From: Pachypanchax playfairii
Taxonomy: Eukaryota; Chordata; Actinopteri; Cyprinodontiformes; Aplocheilidae
NCBI GenBank assembly: GCA_006937955.1
Contig: SSNP01000004.1
Span: 8,298,747-8,362,746 of the forward strand
Direction: 5' to 3'
DNA length: 64,000 nt
Translations under genes and position numbers: made by a program
Notes under the pieces: generated by a model
Seen by the model: only the letters and a program-made list of their open reading frames with translations
Told to the model about the DNA's origin: nothing
The model's database searches: none
Shown: positions 34,501-49,500 of the stretch, one piece after another
How the letters are laid out: each line of letters opens with the position of its first letter
How positions within the stretch are numbered: position 1 is the stretch's first letter

Positions 34501-37500
34501 CATGTGCAAAAGAACAAAAATCCTTTTTTTTTTCCAAATTGATGCAAATCAAAAAGATGATTGATGCTTGATTTTTCACATTTACAAAGTAACATACATC
34601 AGAAACAGTATTGGTGTGATAATTGTTCCTGATAAATATTAAATGCTGTTGGTCTCATGATCACAAACGATGGTGCTCTATTCCTTTTACCTGAAGTCAC
34701 TCTAAAAAAGAACAGAAAAAACCAGAATAAACATAAACAGAGTGCATTTTAGGTGGTTGTAGTTTCAGGTCAAAGATGTACAATCAGGGCTGAGTCTTCT
34801 CATGTTTTTTATTTTAATGCCTTTTTTAAATTTAGCTATATTATATAAAAACATCAAAGTCAAATGACTCTTTTTCCTACATTTTTAGAAAAAATGTTTG
34901 TTCTTCTTGCGGAATAATTCTCTATTTAGAGACATTTTTATATTCTTGTTTTGCCCTTCTGAGTGGGTTTATTCAGTCCAAAAACATGTGTGTTAGAATA
35001 ACTGGTGACTGTAAATTGGCTCTTGTTGTGAGTGTTTTGATCTTTTATAAAGTCCAGCAAACATTTCTGTTGCATCAAGAGACAAAACAGTAAAAAAATT
35101 CTACTTTTGTTACCAGAATATATCTCATTAAATACTAAACTAAAACAGTTTTTACCTTTTAGTTTTGACAATTAGTTACTGGATATTTTCCAGCATTGTG
35201 GTGTTGAGTTTTAATTTCCATAATTTTAGTATCACTTATTTTTACATTACTCTGCCGTTTCTTTTTTATTGAACTTTCATCTCCATCATTGGGCAATAAA
35301 TTTTATTAAAAGCAGTTTCTGCTTCCAGAATGTAATAAATTCTTTTCTCATGCACAAATTGTCCAGACGAAAAAAAAAAAAAATGCAGTTCTTGTAATAA
35401 ATGATTTTGCCATCTGGATCAGACTTTTTCCTGTCGCTGGGGTCCGTCACTCCTTAGTCAAACCATCAGCAAAGGCAAATGAGAAAACACCAAATCAGGT
35501 GACCACAATTGCACGTCATTACACACTTTAAAAGGTCAATTAGTGGAGCCACATAGTTGGAATCTTTTCATTTTGTTGAAGAGCTTCACATGGCATGTTA
35601 GAGTACTTTCACTGAGTCTTATTATTATTCTATAAAGTGCACAAAGTTAAACTAACCATAAGTTAGTTTGTAATTACTATTCAATGACAAAAACAGCAGT
35701 ATCGTAACATTAGCTTGTAAAGCAGCTGAAACACTCCGTTTTTCTCCATGTTTGTGTGTTTGTGAATGTGTGACCTGAGTCAGTCATTTTTAGATGTGGT
35801 TTAGCGATTTCCTCAGAGGAAAAGTCTGTGGGTAACCTGTCAGGCCACTCGAGGGCTCCATGTGCTGTGATGACTCTCACATCTGTCAGACTGGGTCAGA
35901 GTTTGTTGTCAAATCTCCACCACTGAAAACTTGAGCTGCCTCGAAGGGCGTAGAGTGTGGCGATATGAGGACTTTTCATGTTTACGTTTTTTTCTTATGT
36001 TTATTTCTCTTATCTGAAAAAACTTTCAGACAATATTTGATGAGGCTTTGTGTTAATGTTTGTTTAGTTTGTTCTAAAAGCAGCGGTGAGCTTGGGAAGG
36101 TCAGAAAATGACTCATAGCTGTGTGTATTTGTTTAGAGATTGAAGCTGAAAAATATTTGGAAGGTCTGGAGTTTGTTTGTGAGGTTTTTTTTTGTTCTTT
36201 TTGTGTTTAACAGACCCAATGTGTGCGGCTCTCGTTTTCATTCATACTGCTGCCCAGGCTGGAAGACTCTGTCCGGAGGGAACCAGTGTATCGTTCGTAA
36301 GTTTCTCCATCTTTAAATCCTCTTTGATCTAATATCAGGAGGTTAAGTGGAGACTGGAAGATAAAGGAATGGTATCCTGGTGATTATTACATAGTTCTGA
36401 AGACATGGAAAATAAAGCAATCAGTTTAACTCACTTTCTCTGTTCCTTTTTCTTGTCCAGCAATCTGCAGGAATTCATGTGGTGATGGCTTCTGCTCCAG
36501 ACCCAACATGTGTACCTGTTCCAATGGCCAGCTCTCTCCCAGCTGTGGAGCGGGAGCAGGAAGTGAGTCCTGCCACTCAGTGCAGACTGTAACTCAAGCA
36601 TTAAGTGTTATTATTTAATTGCAACAGACACAAATTAGGACAGAACCCGTGTAGATAGATTTTATAGACATTTATTACACAATTATCAGACAAAACCAGA
36701 GTGTCTACACATGATATCTCACTGGGCTGCTGGCGACTAGTTGTAGAAGCAAAATTCTAGGATTACTGTCAGAAATTACATGAGTTTTGAGTTTTAGTCT
36801 CATTGAATTGGTGCATAAAAACACTTTATGACCTGTCTATTCTATGGCTGATGATGTATGGCTTGCAAACAAGCCACAAACAGTAAATGGAAACAAACTA
36901 TGATAGTTGTGTGACTGTTATACAGATTTCCTTGTTGCAGTTTACTCACAAAGACTAATTATGTCTGAATTAGTTCACAGTTTACTCGAATTTTATTCAC
37001 AATTTGGTTACCAAGCCCTCCCAAAGTGTCTCATATTTTCTCAAACCGCAGACGGATGAAAACTAAACCAAGAAGTGATTGAGACGAGTTTGAGGAATGT
37101 ATGCGATGAATTTGAGACTATTTTGAGGGAACAGCTGTGCAAATGTTGCAAATCCAAGTGACGCATCAGCGAGAATCTGCAGCTTGTGGAACGTTTCTAG
37201 GCATTTTGGAAACTCTGTGAATGCTGTTTGCAAAAAGTTGCAGCCCAGTGAGAAACTAGTAAAAACAATTCTGATGACTGATTACATTGTCTGAAAAAAC
37301 ACACTGTAACACAGTTCATCACTTCATCTACACTTCTATGTTAAACTCTACCACAAAAAGAAAACATGACATACACAAACAGTTGCTGAACACTTTTGGT
37401 TCTGCCATGTTTTTCTGTTGGAGCAGTAATGAATAAAGTCATGGGTCTACCACAGGCTGAGGGTCGCAGGGTTTGTCGGGATTAAAGATGAAAATCTGGC

Positions 37501-40500
37501 TACTGCAGCTCAGTTTTCTGGGTTTAGTCACAGAGCAGCCCGGATGTGTTTGGACTGAAGTAAAGTGTTTCAAACAGGGTGTGTATGAAATCACGTTGGG
37601 CTGTATGAGATTACAACAGTGTGTGCAATGTTTCAGTATAAACTGTTACGTGTCGAACATAGTGAGGACGGCCCTGTGGGAGCTGCTCGTTGTGTGTGAC
37701 TGCTTTAGTCATTCAAAATCAGCTCATCAGTCATTCCTGGACCCCATCAGACCCCTTTACTCATACTTACATTCCTCCATACTCACACACTTTTACTCAC
37801 AGTGATTTGTACACACAGATAGACAGATTCATACACATGTACGCTCAAATTTAAACAGACATGGGGTGAGAATGTTTTGGCTGCAGTCCAGATGTGGAAA
37901 ATATGATTGGCTCCAGCTATAGGGAGGGACAGTCTTTAGAGGAATGTATGGAGAGTGGAGAGAAACTCCTTCTGACCCGTAGACTCAGGGATTTGGCAAA
38001 AGCTGTGAAGCCAAGACTCTGAGAGGAAGGACCAGCAGTAGAAAGTGAAGTTATATATTACTGTGACAGTTGAGCAGAGCTGGACTGAACTTATCATTAA
38101 ACCAAGATTCTTCTTCTTCTGTGTGGATTTATGGCAGCTGTGTGGCGTTTGTTAGCAAAAACAGGACAGTTTTGCTCTCAACTCAAGTTAAAACTTACAC
38201 AGGCATACATCTAAAAACTGAGGGTCTGATTCACTAAGACTGAACTCTTAGTATTAGATAATATGCATCATTTACTCTGTCTCAGCATCTGATTCACAAA
38301 TCAGATGCAATAATGAATAAAACGCAGGCACAAACATGGTCATTAAGTTTATCAAACATGCTATATTTATGTTTTTATGAAGCCTAATTTAATCTATGAG
38401 GAACATTTAACTCTTGGCAAAGATTATATGAATTAGGCAGATGCACAGTTTCTAGTCTGAGCTTGTTTAATTGGTGCAAACTTGGTGCAGTCCATTATTA
38501 AATCATGAGTTTAAACAAAGTCACAATCCCCCCACTTTTTTTTTTTTTTTTTGGAAAGAATCCATCATTTAACAAGATAATTTACTGCGGCTGGAAACAA
38601 ATTGCAGCTGTATGTGGATCCATTTTCCGAACACCAATTTTATCTGCTTTAATTATACAGCCTAATTCTGGCACCCTGGTTCTCTGGTTTCTTGATGACA
38701 TATTTATGTCTCATGTCTTGCTCTTGGCATGCAGGCATTAAAATAAATTTACAAGATATTTTCTTTCTCAGTGAACGTGTCTGTGATTGCTTTGTCCACC
38801 TAAATGATCAACTGTGACTTTGGATTCTCTGCTGTTGCTCAAAGAAGAAAGAAACAAGTTTCTGGCAGCCTTTGGGAAATTCAGGGGGATTACAAAAATA
38901 GATGAGTAAAGTTTTTGTAAAGCCAAGTTGGTTTTGTGTGTAAATGAGTCGTGAATTACCTAGAAATCCATTTCCCAGCCAACAAGAGTTCACATTGTAA
39001 GTCACACTGCAGGCTGCTCTATAACATTGTCCATAATTATAATTATAAAATCATTAGCGAGGATGTTCTTGTCTTAATGTTGAGAAACAGCTGTTTTTAG
39101 ACTGACAGGCTTCGACTGGCTGCAGCAGTAAGTCCTGGGAAAGCAGAGAAGGGGCTTTTTAATTAGAAACCATCCAACTTCAACATACTCGACCACAAGG
39201 TAATGCTCTGTCTTTTAGGTATGTGGTCAGCAAACAATTTAAAGGAATACATTGCTCTTATTCAGCCAGAAAATTGATGGCGTGTGTGTGTGTTAGTGTG
39301 CTGAATTAACAACAAAGTGGAGGATTGTAAGTTTCCCTGAATGGAAAGACATCTTTGATCACAGGTTTTTTTTTTTTATATAACCACATTTTATGCAGCT
39401 TGCAAATACATTACAACTCCTTTCTACTTGCTAAAACTGTGGCTGAATTGTCCAAAGTTTATGCAAGTCAAGAAAAAAAATGAGTTATAAAGCTCTAAGG
39501 TTTTCATCAGATGCATGTTGTCCCTCACAAACACATACACACACAAGCCGGGACTTCCTGTGTTTTTAGCGTCTCGTAAAAAACACCCAGATGTGAGTAG
39601 ATCACCGACAACACTGACAGAATACAGAGGTTTATTGTGTCGCCATAAAGTCACACAAAACTCCTTTAGTTCAGTGTTTGGAAGATAAACATTTAAACAT
39701 TTTGTTTCTTTGGACATCCTGCAGTCAAATCACTGCCTTTGTCTTGATTTCTCCTTGCAGCTCGTTCCTGTTAACCAAAAAGCTTTCCAGCCACCTATGT
39801 CATCTGTTTCTGGGTTCAGAGAGTTTAGTTAAGTAGATTCTACAAAGTCTGTTGCCTCCAAGTCCATGTATGACCCCATTTGTCTTGAATCCATTAAAAA
39901 AAAATTTTATGGGGAAAGAAAGTTGATTTGAAATTTCCTCTGCTTTGAGGAAGTCTTAGCTTCAGCACACTGGAACAGTTTTTCTTCATGGTTTGTTTCA
40001 CAGTGGGGGAATCTCAGTGTAGTCATTATTCATGTTTCACACCACAGCTCCTATTTCTGGCCACAAGTGAAGAAAGACAGTCACAGTGCGCAGCTTTGAC
40101 CACATGTTTAAGAATGAAATGGAGGCTGAAACCTGAGAGGAAAGCCCGTCTCCTGTTAGAGTAAACAAGAAGAAGGGTGAGAAAGACAGAAACATCACAA
40201 CACTGCGTTGACCTGTAAACACAAGCTTCCCAAGAGTCCCAAGCTATTTGCTTTCATTTATCATCGTATATTGCAAGACAGAAGTAGTTTCTGCCAAATC
40301 TGTACACGGGGACCGCCAAGTGTTTCACATGAGAGCGTTTTCTGGAAGTCTTTCATGCAATAAACAACGAATGTGGAGCAAATGAAAGCTGTGACAGCCA
40401 TTCTTTGGGAATTACACCTTTGCCCCACATTTACCGAAACTACACTAGATCCACATCCAAAATTCATGCTGCAGCGATCTGACTCATGTAACACAAGTCA

Positions 40501-43500
40501 GTTTAGTCTCAGCTTCCAGTAAGGCAGATGTGGGACATCACAGTGAAAAGCTATTAAAGAGTCCAGTCACTCGCTATGACTCATACAAGTCCTATGTAGT
40601 GTGTTTGGGTACAATCAAAGTCAGGGTGTGGATTAAAGTGGCTGAAATTCCAAAACTTTGGTGAAGTTCAATCTTTTCTCCTGTGCTGCAGAGCGCTGCA
40701 TACCAGAAACATCAAGAGAGCGATACAGAGAGATACTAAGCCACTATAGAAGAGAAGAAATGAATGGCTAAAATATTATTCTTTAAACATCTAAAACTTC
40801 AGACAGCTCTGCTTAATTCATGAGCAAATTTACCTGGTTTGCCTGAAAGACCTACACGATACGAAACAAGTCAGTAATGTGACTGATACAATATGATAGT
40901 GTTCAATACAATGCAGCACGCTACCATACATTGCAATATGATAATACACAGTACTACTACTATAACATTAAAACTTGATAGTTTTTATTTATATCCAACA
41001 AGTACAAGTATATTGGTCAAACCTCCAACTAAACCCTAACCCTGGTTGAAAGTTTCAAATGTGATGATGTCATACATTTATTATTAAAAATAGCACCCAC
41101 ATGCTGAGTTCTTTGGTTAGCGCGTACATAAATCACTTCACCAGCAGCGTCCTGCATCTTTCTACATAAGAGACGTAATGACCAAGCTCATTCATCCTTT
41201 GGAGACATTATTTATTATTTCTATGAAAATTAGAACCAGTGATATTTTAAAGTGATTAACTCACTTTAAGTTAAAGTAGCCCTATTAGCTTATTTTTTTT
41301 ATTTCTATAGCCTAATATGTTCTAATTTTGCAATTTTTGCTGTTACTTTCTACAATTTGTTTTTGTTTCATCACCCAGTTTTCTTCACAAATCGATTCTA
41401 ATTCATCGTTAACTTGAATTCTGCTTGATTTTATGACCTGAGGAGTTTTCAGTGTTGTCTGTCAAAGTATTTTCAAAATGTTTTCTCTCTCTTTTGTTTT
41501 TATAGTTCAGTCCTGTAATATCAGGTGTATGAATGGAGGCAGCTGCCAAGAGGACTCCTGCTCCTGTTCAAAGGGATACACGGGCAATCACTGTGGACAA
41601 CGTGAGTACAGCCAGTCAGGTGTAAACATCTGTGAGGATTGTGCGTCTTACCAGTTTACAATGTGTTCAACGTTCTCGAAACTTGGACTTTATATACGCT
41701 TGGACAATAACATCTTCTTTTTTGCACGTCTTTCTGTCATAAAACTGTTTTTATCCAGTGGGTCCTTTGTCAGACTGATCCTCAGTTATTAGTACCAGCC
41801 AGGATTCAAATCATGAAACTACCACCACCATGTTTCACTGGTAGAATAACCTTTTGGAAGAGAATTATGTGTTTTTATTTATCCAAATAGCTCCAACTAA
41901 AAAGAAAAAGAAAATATTGTACTTTTTTCATTAAATCAACTCTTGATAATTAACGAAGATCAACGTGATCAATGTTTTTTTACACATATTTTATCTCTCA
42001 GTTATCTTTATGCTTCAGCATTGGGAAGAACAAGTGATTAATTAAAACAGTAAAGGATTTTGGATGTTTATTTTAGGGTTTGAAGGAGAATTTGAAGAAG
42101 TGAAATATAAAATTATAAAGGATTTAAGAAAGAGATAAAATACTTTTCAGATGTTTGTTACATATGATGATTTCTAACATAATGAAAGTGAGATATAAAA
42201 AAATGAAAATGACTCATTAATATCTTTATGTTTTCTTCATATTGCTGTTAGCTGTGTGTGAAAATGGCTGCCAGAATGGCGGGCGCTGCATCGGGCCCAA
42301 CAGATGTGCCTGTGTCTATGGTTTCACTGGACCGCAATGCGAGAGAGGTGAGGGCTCATCCTCAGTCATATGTTTAACCGTGTATTATGATTCTGCTCAA
42401 CGTGGCTTGACCTTTATTAGAATAAATAAGCCAGAGGCCCCTATTACTATCTACTATTCTGCTTTGGATCATGGGAAAACCAAAGAGAACTACAATTTGA
42501 TATTTTGATTGTTTTCATTACTTTAAATTTTCCTTTTAAACAGTTTTACTTTTTTCTTTGATGTTTTTGCTGATGTGTTTGACTTAAGTCATTTGGTTTT
42601 GAGTCAAGTCAAACAATAAATATCCAGCAGTTTTTCTGAATGAGAAATAAAATAAACTTTAGACGTAATATTAATTGCACAGTTTCTGTTTGTTGTTTTT
42701 AAATTTATCCGTCCAATAAAACACATATTTTTGTTTTTGTTGCTTAAAAAGTATATTGTTGGAAACTGCACACTTATGACCAAATAGCTCTCTGTCCTTT
42801 GATTTTTAATTGAGTCTGAGCTGCTGTAAGTCATAAAGGTCTACGTCATTAAGCTAGATTATTATGATGTGGGAGAAACTGTGGAAAGAAGATGTACTCA
42901 TAATATGAAATGTTATTATGTGACGAAATGAGTGATTATTGCATGAGAGTCAACCGAGTGTCTGATTAGCTTTAAAGGACACCAAGTGATCAGAATGGAA
43001 ATGTGGTTTGTGTTGAAAAATTAAATTACGGACAGAAAATGGTGAATGAACAGTTTTTCTGGCTGATTCTTTAGTCGTCAATGCTATTGCCCCCTACCGG
43101 TGCATCATGGGTATTTAAATGGGTTTTTATTTCTTTGGAATTTTTTCTTCTCTAGATGTGGGAGAAATATTTGCTGTGAAAAGTATCTGGAGGAGTGTAG
43201 TTGGGACCAAAGTCCATTAGCCACACATTAAATTGTGTCGAGATATAAATCCCAGAATGCTTTGATGTTTCTTTTAGTTGTTCCTATCAACACAGACGAG
43301 CTCCCATTTTATCTATTTGGAAGAATAGCGGATGACCTCAGACAGACAGTGGGAGTTTATCTGTCTTAGTCTATGATGTACGATGGGAAGTGTTGGTTGT
43401 GTGATGGAAGAAGATTGTGAAATGAAAGAGGAAAACATTTCTTACTTGCATGAGGAAAATAACATTAATTGTTATGAATTTCATCTTACAGTGTCTCCAA

Positions 43501-46500
43501 AGTCCCACTTTTCACCACTCTGCTTCATCCCACTGACACACACCATTCGCCTGTAATTGCATAGAAATAATCCTGGCCTTTCTTCCGCATTCCCCCCTTT
43601 CGTCAGTACAGATGTGAGTGCATGTCTGTGTAAAAATAGCCACAAACACTCCTCTTCTCACACACATAATCTTTTCGGCTGTGTTTTGTCTTGTTCTGTT
43701 TTTTTTCATACCAACCTCCTTTTCCTTTTTCCATCACTTTCGAAGTTCTCGGGTCTAGTTTTCCTGGAAAAGCAACACTATTAGACCTAAAATGTGATGA
43801 TTCCTTTAAAACATCTGGCAATAAATACCCCCGCCTCCCCTCCGTCTCAGCATTCTCACAGGACAGACAGAAAGAGTTTCTTTGTGGACTTGTCGTGAGC
43901 ATTTCCTGATGAAGAGTGGAAGAGGTGAAGGTGCAGAGACAGGAGAAGGAGGAGGTTGAGAGGGAAAAGGGTGAAAATGAAAATGGATTTCCCAGCTGTG
44001 TACACAAAGTAAGGAGGGGACCCGAAACACAGCTCATGTTGGAGCAGTGGTCCGACAAAAGACCTTTTAATTACTCATGAGGGAAATGCACAGAAATCTG
44101 TCTGTGTCCTTTTTTTATTGCCAGAAAAGTCTAAAAAATAGGCCACTGGCTTGATTTGTAAAATGAATTCATTGATTTATTGGGAATCATATTAGTGATT
44201 AGTTTATTCCTTGCAGGGATAAGATGTGAATGAAAGTTGGGTCAGATTTTTGTGGATTAATTACAATAAAACTGCCAAACGGGTCAAAGAGTACAACCAA
44301 ACGTTTTTTAGCAGTAAATTTGTAATTGTGAAATAGATATTTTTATAACCTCTGAGAAGGCCTCCCAGTGTTTCCTGGAGTGTTGTATATTGTGGTTTTA
44401 GAGTTTGTCTAACTGAGGACACGAGTCTTTAAATTTACTGCGTGATTCAGCGAGAAAACTTGCTGATGAGCCGTGATTATAACGTCAGTCAGAGTCAACC
44501 AACGAGGGTAAAACGGGTGTGGATGGGATCATGGGAAACCTCTGAGTGTGGAAAGTGTGTGCAGCTATGTGTAAGCCACTTTTTTGTGGGGTTTTGATGA
44601 TTTTGGATGAAATTCATCTGGAGTTAAGTCTTTGATTCTCTTGTTTTGATTCTGTTCCTGCATAAAGGAAACTGTAGGATTTTTTTTTGTCTGACCATAA
44701 TGGCAATGTCTCCGGGGTGATAATATTGTCTGTTCTTTGCTTCACCACTTTGGTTTTGACTAAAATGTCAAGACTAATATTGAATCTTTTCATTAACACA
44801 ATATTTTCTATTAATTACAGAGATTTTGGTTTTCCTGTTGCACCATTATGAAGTTGACATGAGCAAGATTTGATGTTTCTTTCCATGCTGGGTCTTTAAT
44901 CAAAAACATGATTTTTTCTGGCCCCATATCCTCCAATTCAACAGACCAAAAAATGTGCTCACAGTTGATATTTTCTCACCATATTATCTGCATGTCTCTC
45001 CCTGCAGAATTAAACAGCTTCTGGCCAGATATTTTCTTGTTCAGCTTAAAATAGTCAATATCCATAGGGGATTAGTTTGGACAGCATACATCAGTGTCAT
45101 TGTGTATATTTTGAGGAGGTGTAATTGTTGTGCTATTTCTTGACCTTGAATAAAAAAGAATTGCTGGACAGGATTTCTACTCTGTTGAAAGAGAAAACTC
45201 AGGCTCAAGGGAAACTATAGGTCACGCTTTATGGAAAATATCTCCAGTGACAATTTAGTTTGAGTCAGACTCTTTGGAGCCTTGCTAAATTTAAACTACA
45301 ATAAGTCTGTTTTGTCTTCTGATCGGTGATCTCATGAGTGGCAAGTAACAAATCTGTATTTTGGGCTCCTCTAATGCAACCAACTAGAAATGTTTTATGT
45401 TTTTCTCCCAAAGATTATTTATTATCATTTCTAAATAAATCTCTGTTATGTCCTGGCAGCACGTCCTGGTTTTATAAGTCTGTTTTTTAGGGGGGTTAAA
45501 TTTTATTGATTTGTCTCATAAACAACATTGTAGGAACTTGTTCGCCTGATTATAAGCCAAAGTTGTCACAGGATGGTGATGAAAGCTTTCAGCTAACTGG
45601 ATGGAAAATAAACGGATTCAAAAGCAGAACAAAAGTTTTCTCATTTTTGACCGTATGAACGTCCCCCTGAGTGGTTGTTGTTGACAGAGACTGGAGTCGA
45701 CTCGGCTGTATCTGCATTCAGTTTTATTGTTCCGCTGCTGGAGAGTGTTAGGAAAGTTTCCCAAAACAGACTAAAATAACTGTAGATGTCAAGACAGATT
45801 TTTTTTTTGCAGGACAATGGATGAGGTGTAGAAACAAAGAGTGATGAAGTGCAGCATTACAACCTGATTCTAACAGTTACTCCGAGTACGGAGAGTTTTC
45901 TGTGAACCTCTGCGACCCGTTAGGTTCACAAGCATTAAGAGTTTCAGATCAGAGATTCTTGTTGGATTTCTCCCTCCGTTGTTTTCTCTGCATGCGTGTT
46001 TGTGTTTGCACAGCGTAAAATGTTTAGTCACGTTTGAGTGACCGCTCTTGGAGTGGAAAAAAGCAGCAGACTTTTTTTAAGGAGCGATTACAGTTAAAGG
46101 AAAGGAGCGATCTCGAGCCTGTTGATAATGACGCTGATAAGAGGAACTACTACATGCTCGGCCGAGGTGGAGATAAACATCCCAGACATCCAACTACACA
46201 CAAACAGCTTCACATATTTGGATCATTTATTTGCAGAAAAATCAGCAGAGGGACTCACAAATACAAACAAAATGCCACATATCCCACGAAACATTTTAGA
46301 CATAAATGCACCGTTGGGATAATTGGAAAATCTCTTCATAGGTGAGTAACGGTGTGAGGTTTAGTCTTGGAACTAATCTTTCAGCTGTATAAAGTCTGGA
46401 GACGACATCTGCCTGAAAACACATGCTTGTTCAAACACACGTTCACACCCACCGGCTTTACACGTGTTTCTCCTCTTGATTCATTTGACCCTTTGAACCC

Positions 46501-49500
46501 TTGTCATATGAAAGTACACATATATCAGCATCTAATAAACCCATACTTTAAGTTTCTTATCCACCTTCTCCTTTGGGACTTCTACAGTTATTAACGAGTT
46601 TGAAAGGAGTTTAATTTTCTTCTTCTCTTGTGTTATTTCTCCTCCAGTCAGTTCTTTTCTTCCCGAAATCATCCATCTGATGCAACAGGAAAAGGCTCTA
46701 GATGGGATTAAACATTTCAATCTCTAATTTAATTCCAATCTGGTTGAACAAAGAGCATCATTATGTTTTCACAAGAATACTTTGATATGTGGTCCACTTT
46801 GACCACGAAAATCTTTACAACTATTCATCCATACGTAAACACTGATAAAGTTAAAGCACCACTAATAACTTAGATTAAAATACTCTATTTAGTCTAACTT
46901 AAAGAGGGCAGTGTCTCATGATAGTTGGAGAATGACTTATTTATAGAGTCTGAAAGAGGGAGGAGGGGTTTTCACAAGAGCCAGAAGTGATTAATAGTGG
47001 ATTTATGAGGAAAGACTGAGGAGAGATTTGGAGAACAGTTTGATCTGTTTAGCAATCTAAACTCTAATTAGACTAAATTGCTTCCAAATGTTGTCAGCTG
47101 GACGAAGTTGGGACGTATGATTGCTCTCTTGTCCTAAAGCGTCGGTTCTTGTCCAATAATCCTGCACGTATATAACACACAGATGTGCAGACTGTCATGC
47201 CTGACACATTGCCTAACTTCTTGATTGATGGGTGAAATTAATTTTTTTCCACTCATATTCTTGTGCACGAAACAAACTCAAAGTGTTGGCACATTCGGTT
47301 TACGTCATGTTTTGACTTTGAATGGGAGACTGTGAGACAGACTGGCCCTGTTCTCTGTTATTTTGAGTTTAAATGCAGTTTTTATTGCTGCTCTGATCAG
47401 CTCAGACACTGTGCTACCCTACAGGCATGTGTATGAACATAGAAAAATATGTGCATTCTTGTGTCCACATGTGAGACAGCCACATGCATGCGGAGCTCAA
47501 CATGGCTGCTGTCTTTTGCGTTCTCTTTGTGATTTGAGAGTGAGAGGGTTGTTTCATTCCTGAAAAAACAAAAAGAAGAAGAACTTTTTGGAATTTTATT
47601 TTTCTTATTGTCTTGTTTTTCTCAAAGATAGAACTTTCAACAAATCTCCCCTAAGTCCTCCAAGTCAGACACGTCTCTGCAATGACTCTCTGTCCAGTAC
47701 AGAGTTCTGTTTAAGGAACTGGACTTTTAAGGCCCCCACCAGGGCCCTTGTCTAGCATGTTTTAGGTGTTTTCTAGTTCCAACAAACCTGATTTAAATAT
47801 TTTACAGTGCAGCATTTCTACAAGTTCTGCAAATGCTTGATAATAACCTATTCATATGAATCAGGTCGATGCAGGGACACATCTAAAATCTGCAGGACAG
47901 CTGTCCTCTAGGACAGGAGTCTAAGGCTTTACACAGGGATGCGCCTTTGTCTATTTCTAAACTTCTTCAGCCAAGCATTTGTCCCAGGACCCTGAGATCA
48001 GCTGATCAGGTCGGGGCTTGTTATTTGTTCCCCGCTCAAGACTAAACAGTAAAGCCCCTCTGCTCTGAAATCATAATCAACTATCACCCCCCCCCCCCCC
48101 CCCCCCCCCCGCAAACTTTCATGTTATTTTGAGAAGCCCTGTGTGATTATTGTCATGAAAATCTCTATAAATAATTGACACTGCTGCCTTAAAACAAAAC
48201 AAAGCAATATCTAGAACATTTACTGAAGGACATATTCTAGCATGTACAATAAATAAACAAATTTAGTGATGCTGCTGATACCCACCCCCCTTAACTTTTA
48301 TCTATATATAGTCCCATGTATGTTTGCTGTTTTTGCTGGTGACTTTTCAGAATCCCAAATGAACCAACATGTGTGTTTTTGAAACATACTCCACACAGAA
48401 AGGTGTAGAACCTGCAACCTTCTTAGTGCAAGGCAACTGTGCTGACCAACTGAACAGTTCAAACTTTTAACTTTATGTCTCTCACTCACTGAAAATAATA
48501 TTTTCAATTTTAAACAATGAAATGTTGAATTTTTTTTGTCTGTTAAAGCAGGAGGATTATTCACCTTTAAAATCGGCATCATTTACTAAGTCACAGAATA
48601 TTTGAAGGACAAAGTAGAATTTTCAATTGAAACTAGTGTTCATATTTTCATCATTGTTCTTCCACTTCTCGCCCATACACACAGCTTAAAGTATTAAATA
48701 GAGAAACTTTTTAATGTTTGATTCTGGTCTTTTCATTGGCTAGCTGAAGTGGTTTATAAGTCGGCTCTGCACGGTGCCAGTCAGGTCGCAAGAGGATAAA
48801 AGATCAAAGAGGAGCTGAAAGGCAAACAAGGAGAGAGTCTAAAGACAGGAAGACTTGAAATGGGCACAGAGAAATGAAGACAGATGGATGAGAAGGAGAA
48901 CTGGCTTCAGCCCTGATCTGCATTCTGCTCGCTCAGTTTGACCTACTTTCTTCTCTAATCCTCTTCTTTCTCTCTGCCCCATCCTCCGTGACCCTCTCTC
49001 ACATGCACAAGGAACTAATAAGAGCAGAAAGTCTAGTGAACAACTCCCAGCAGACCAGACCTCTGAATCCTATCATTCTATCTCTCTCTGTCCTTCAGAG
49101 CCAAGCAGACTTTCACCAGCTTGGCTAGCCAACCATACAGTTTGCCTTTCATCTGCACTGTGACAATCTAACAATCTACTTTTTAAAATGAAGGCTATAT
49201 TAAGTTTGGCGCCACGGTGAAGGATTTAATAAGAGCTTCTCCCACAGGAGAAGTGATCATTAAGCTGAATGAGACTGAAGAAGTGAACATCTCGTTTCTG
49301 AAGCTTGAGGTCATCGCATCTGATTTGAGGAGTATTTTTTAACAAGAATATCGAGACGGCAGCGTGATCACTGAAGCTATTTCCACTTTTTTCTGACAAT
49401 CTGCTTCACTGCTGCTCGTGTCGTAATGACTGTGAATAAGTGTGTGCATGTATTCTCCTTGTTTTCACTCAAAAAACAGAAGAAGTGAAATTTTACACAT

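Noticed and set aside
43603..44058. 151-codon minus-strand open reading, one of the longest in the window outside known exons
   Set aside because: Low-complexity Ser/Pro/Lys mix, no recognisable domain, inside a fibrillin intron, no start or splice context. Length alone is compatible with chance.
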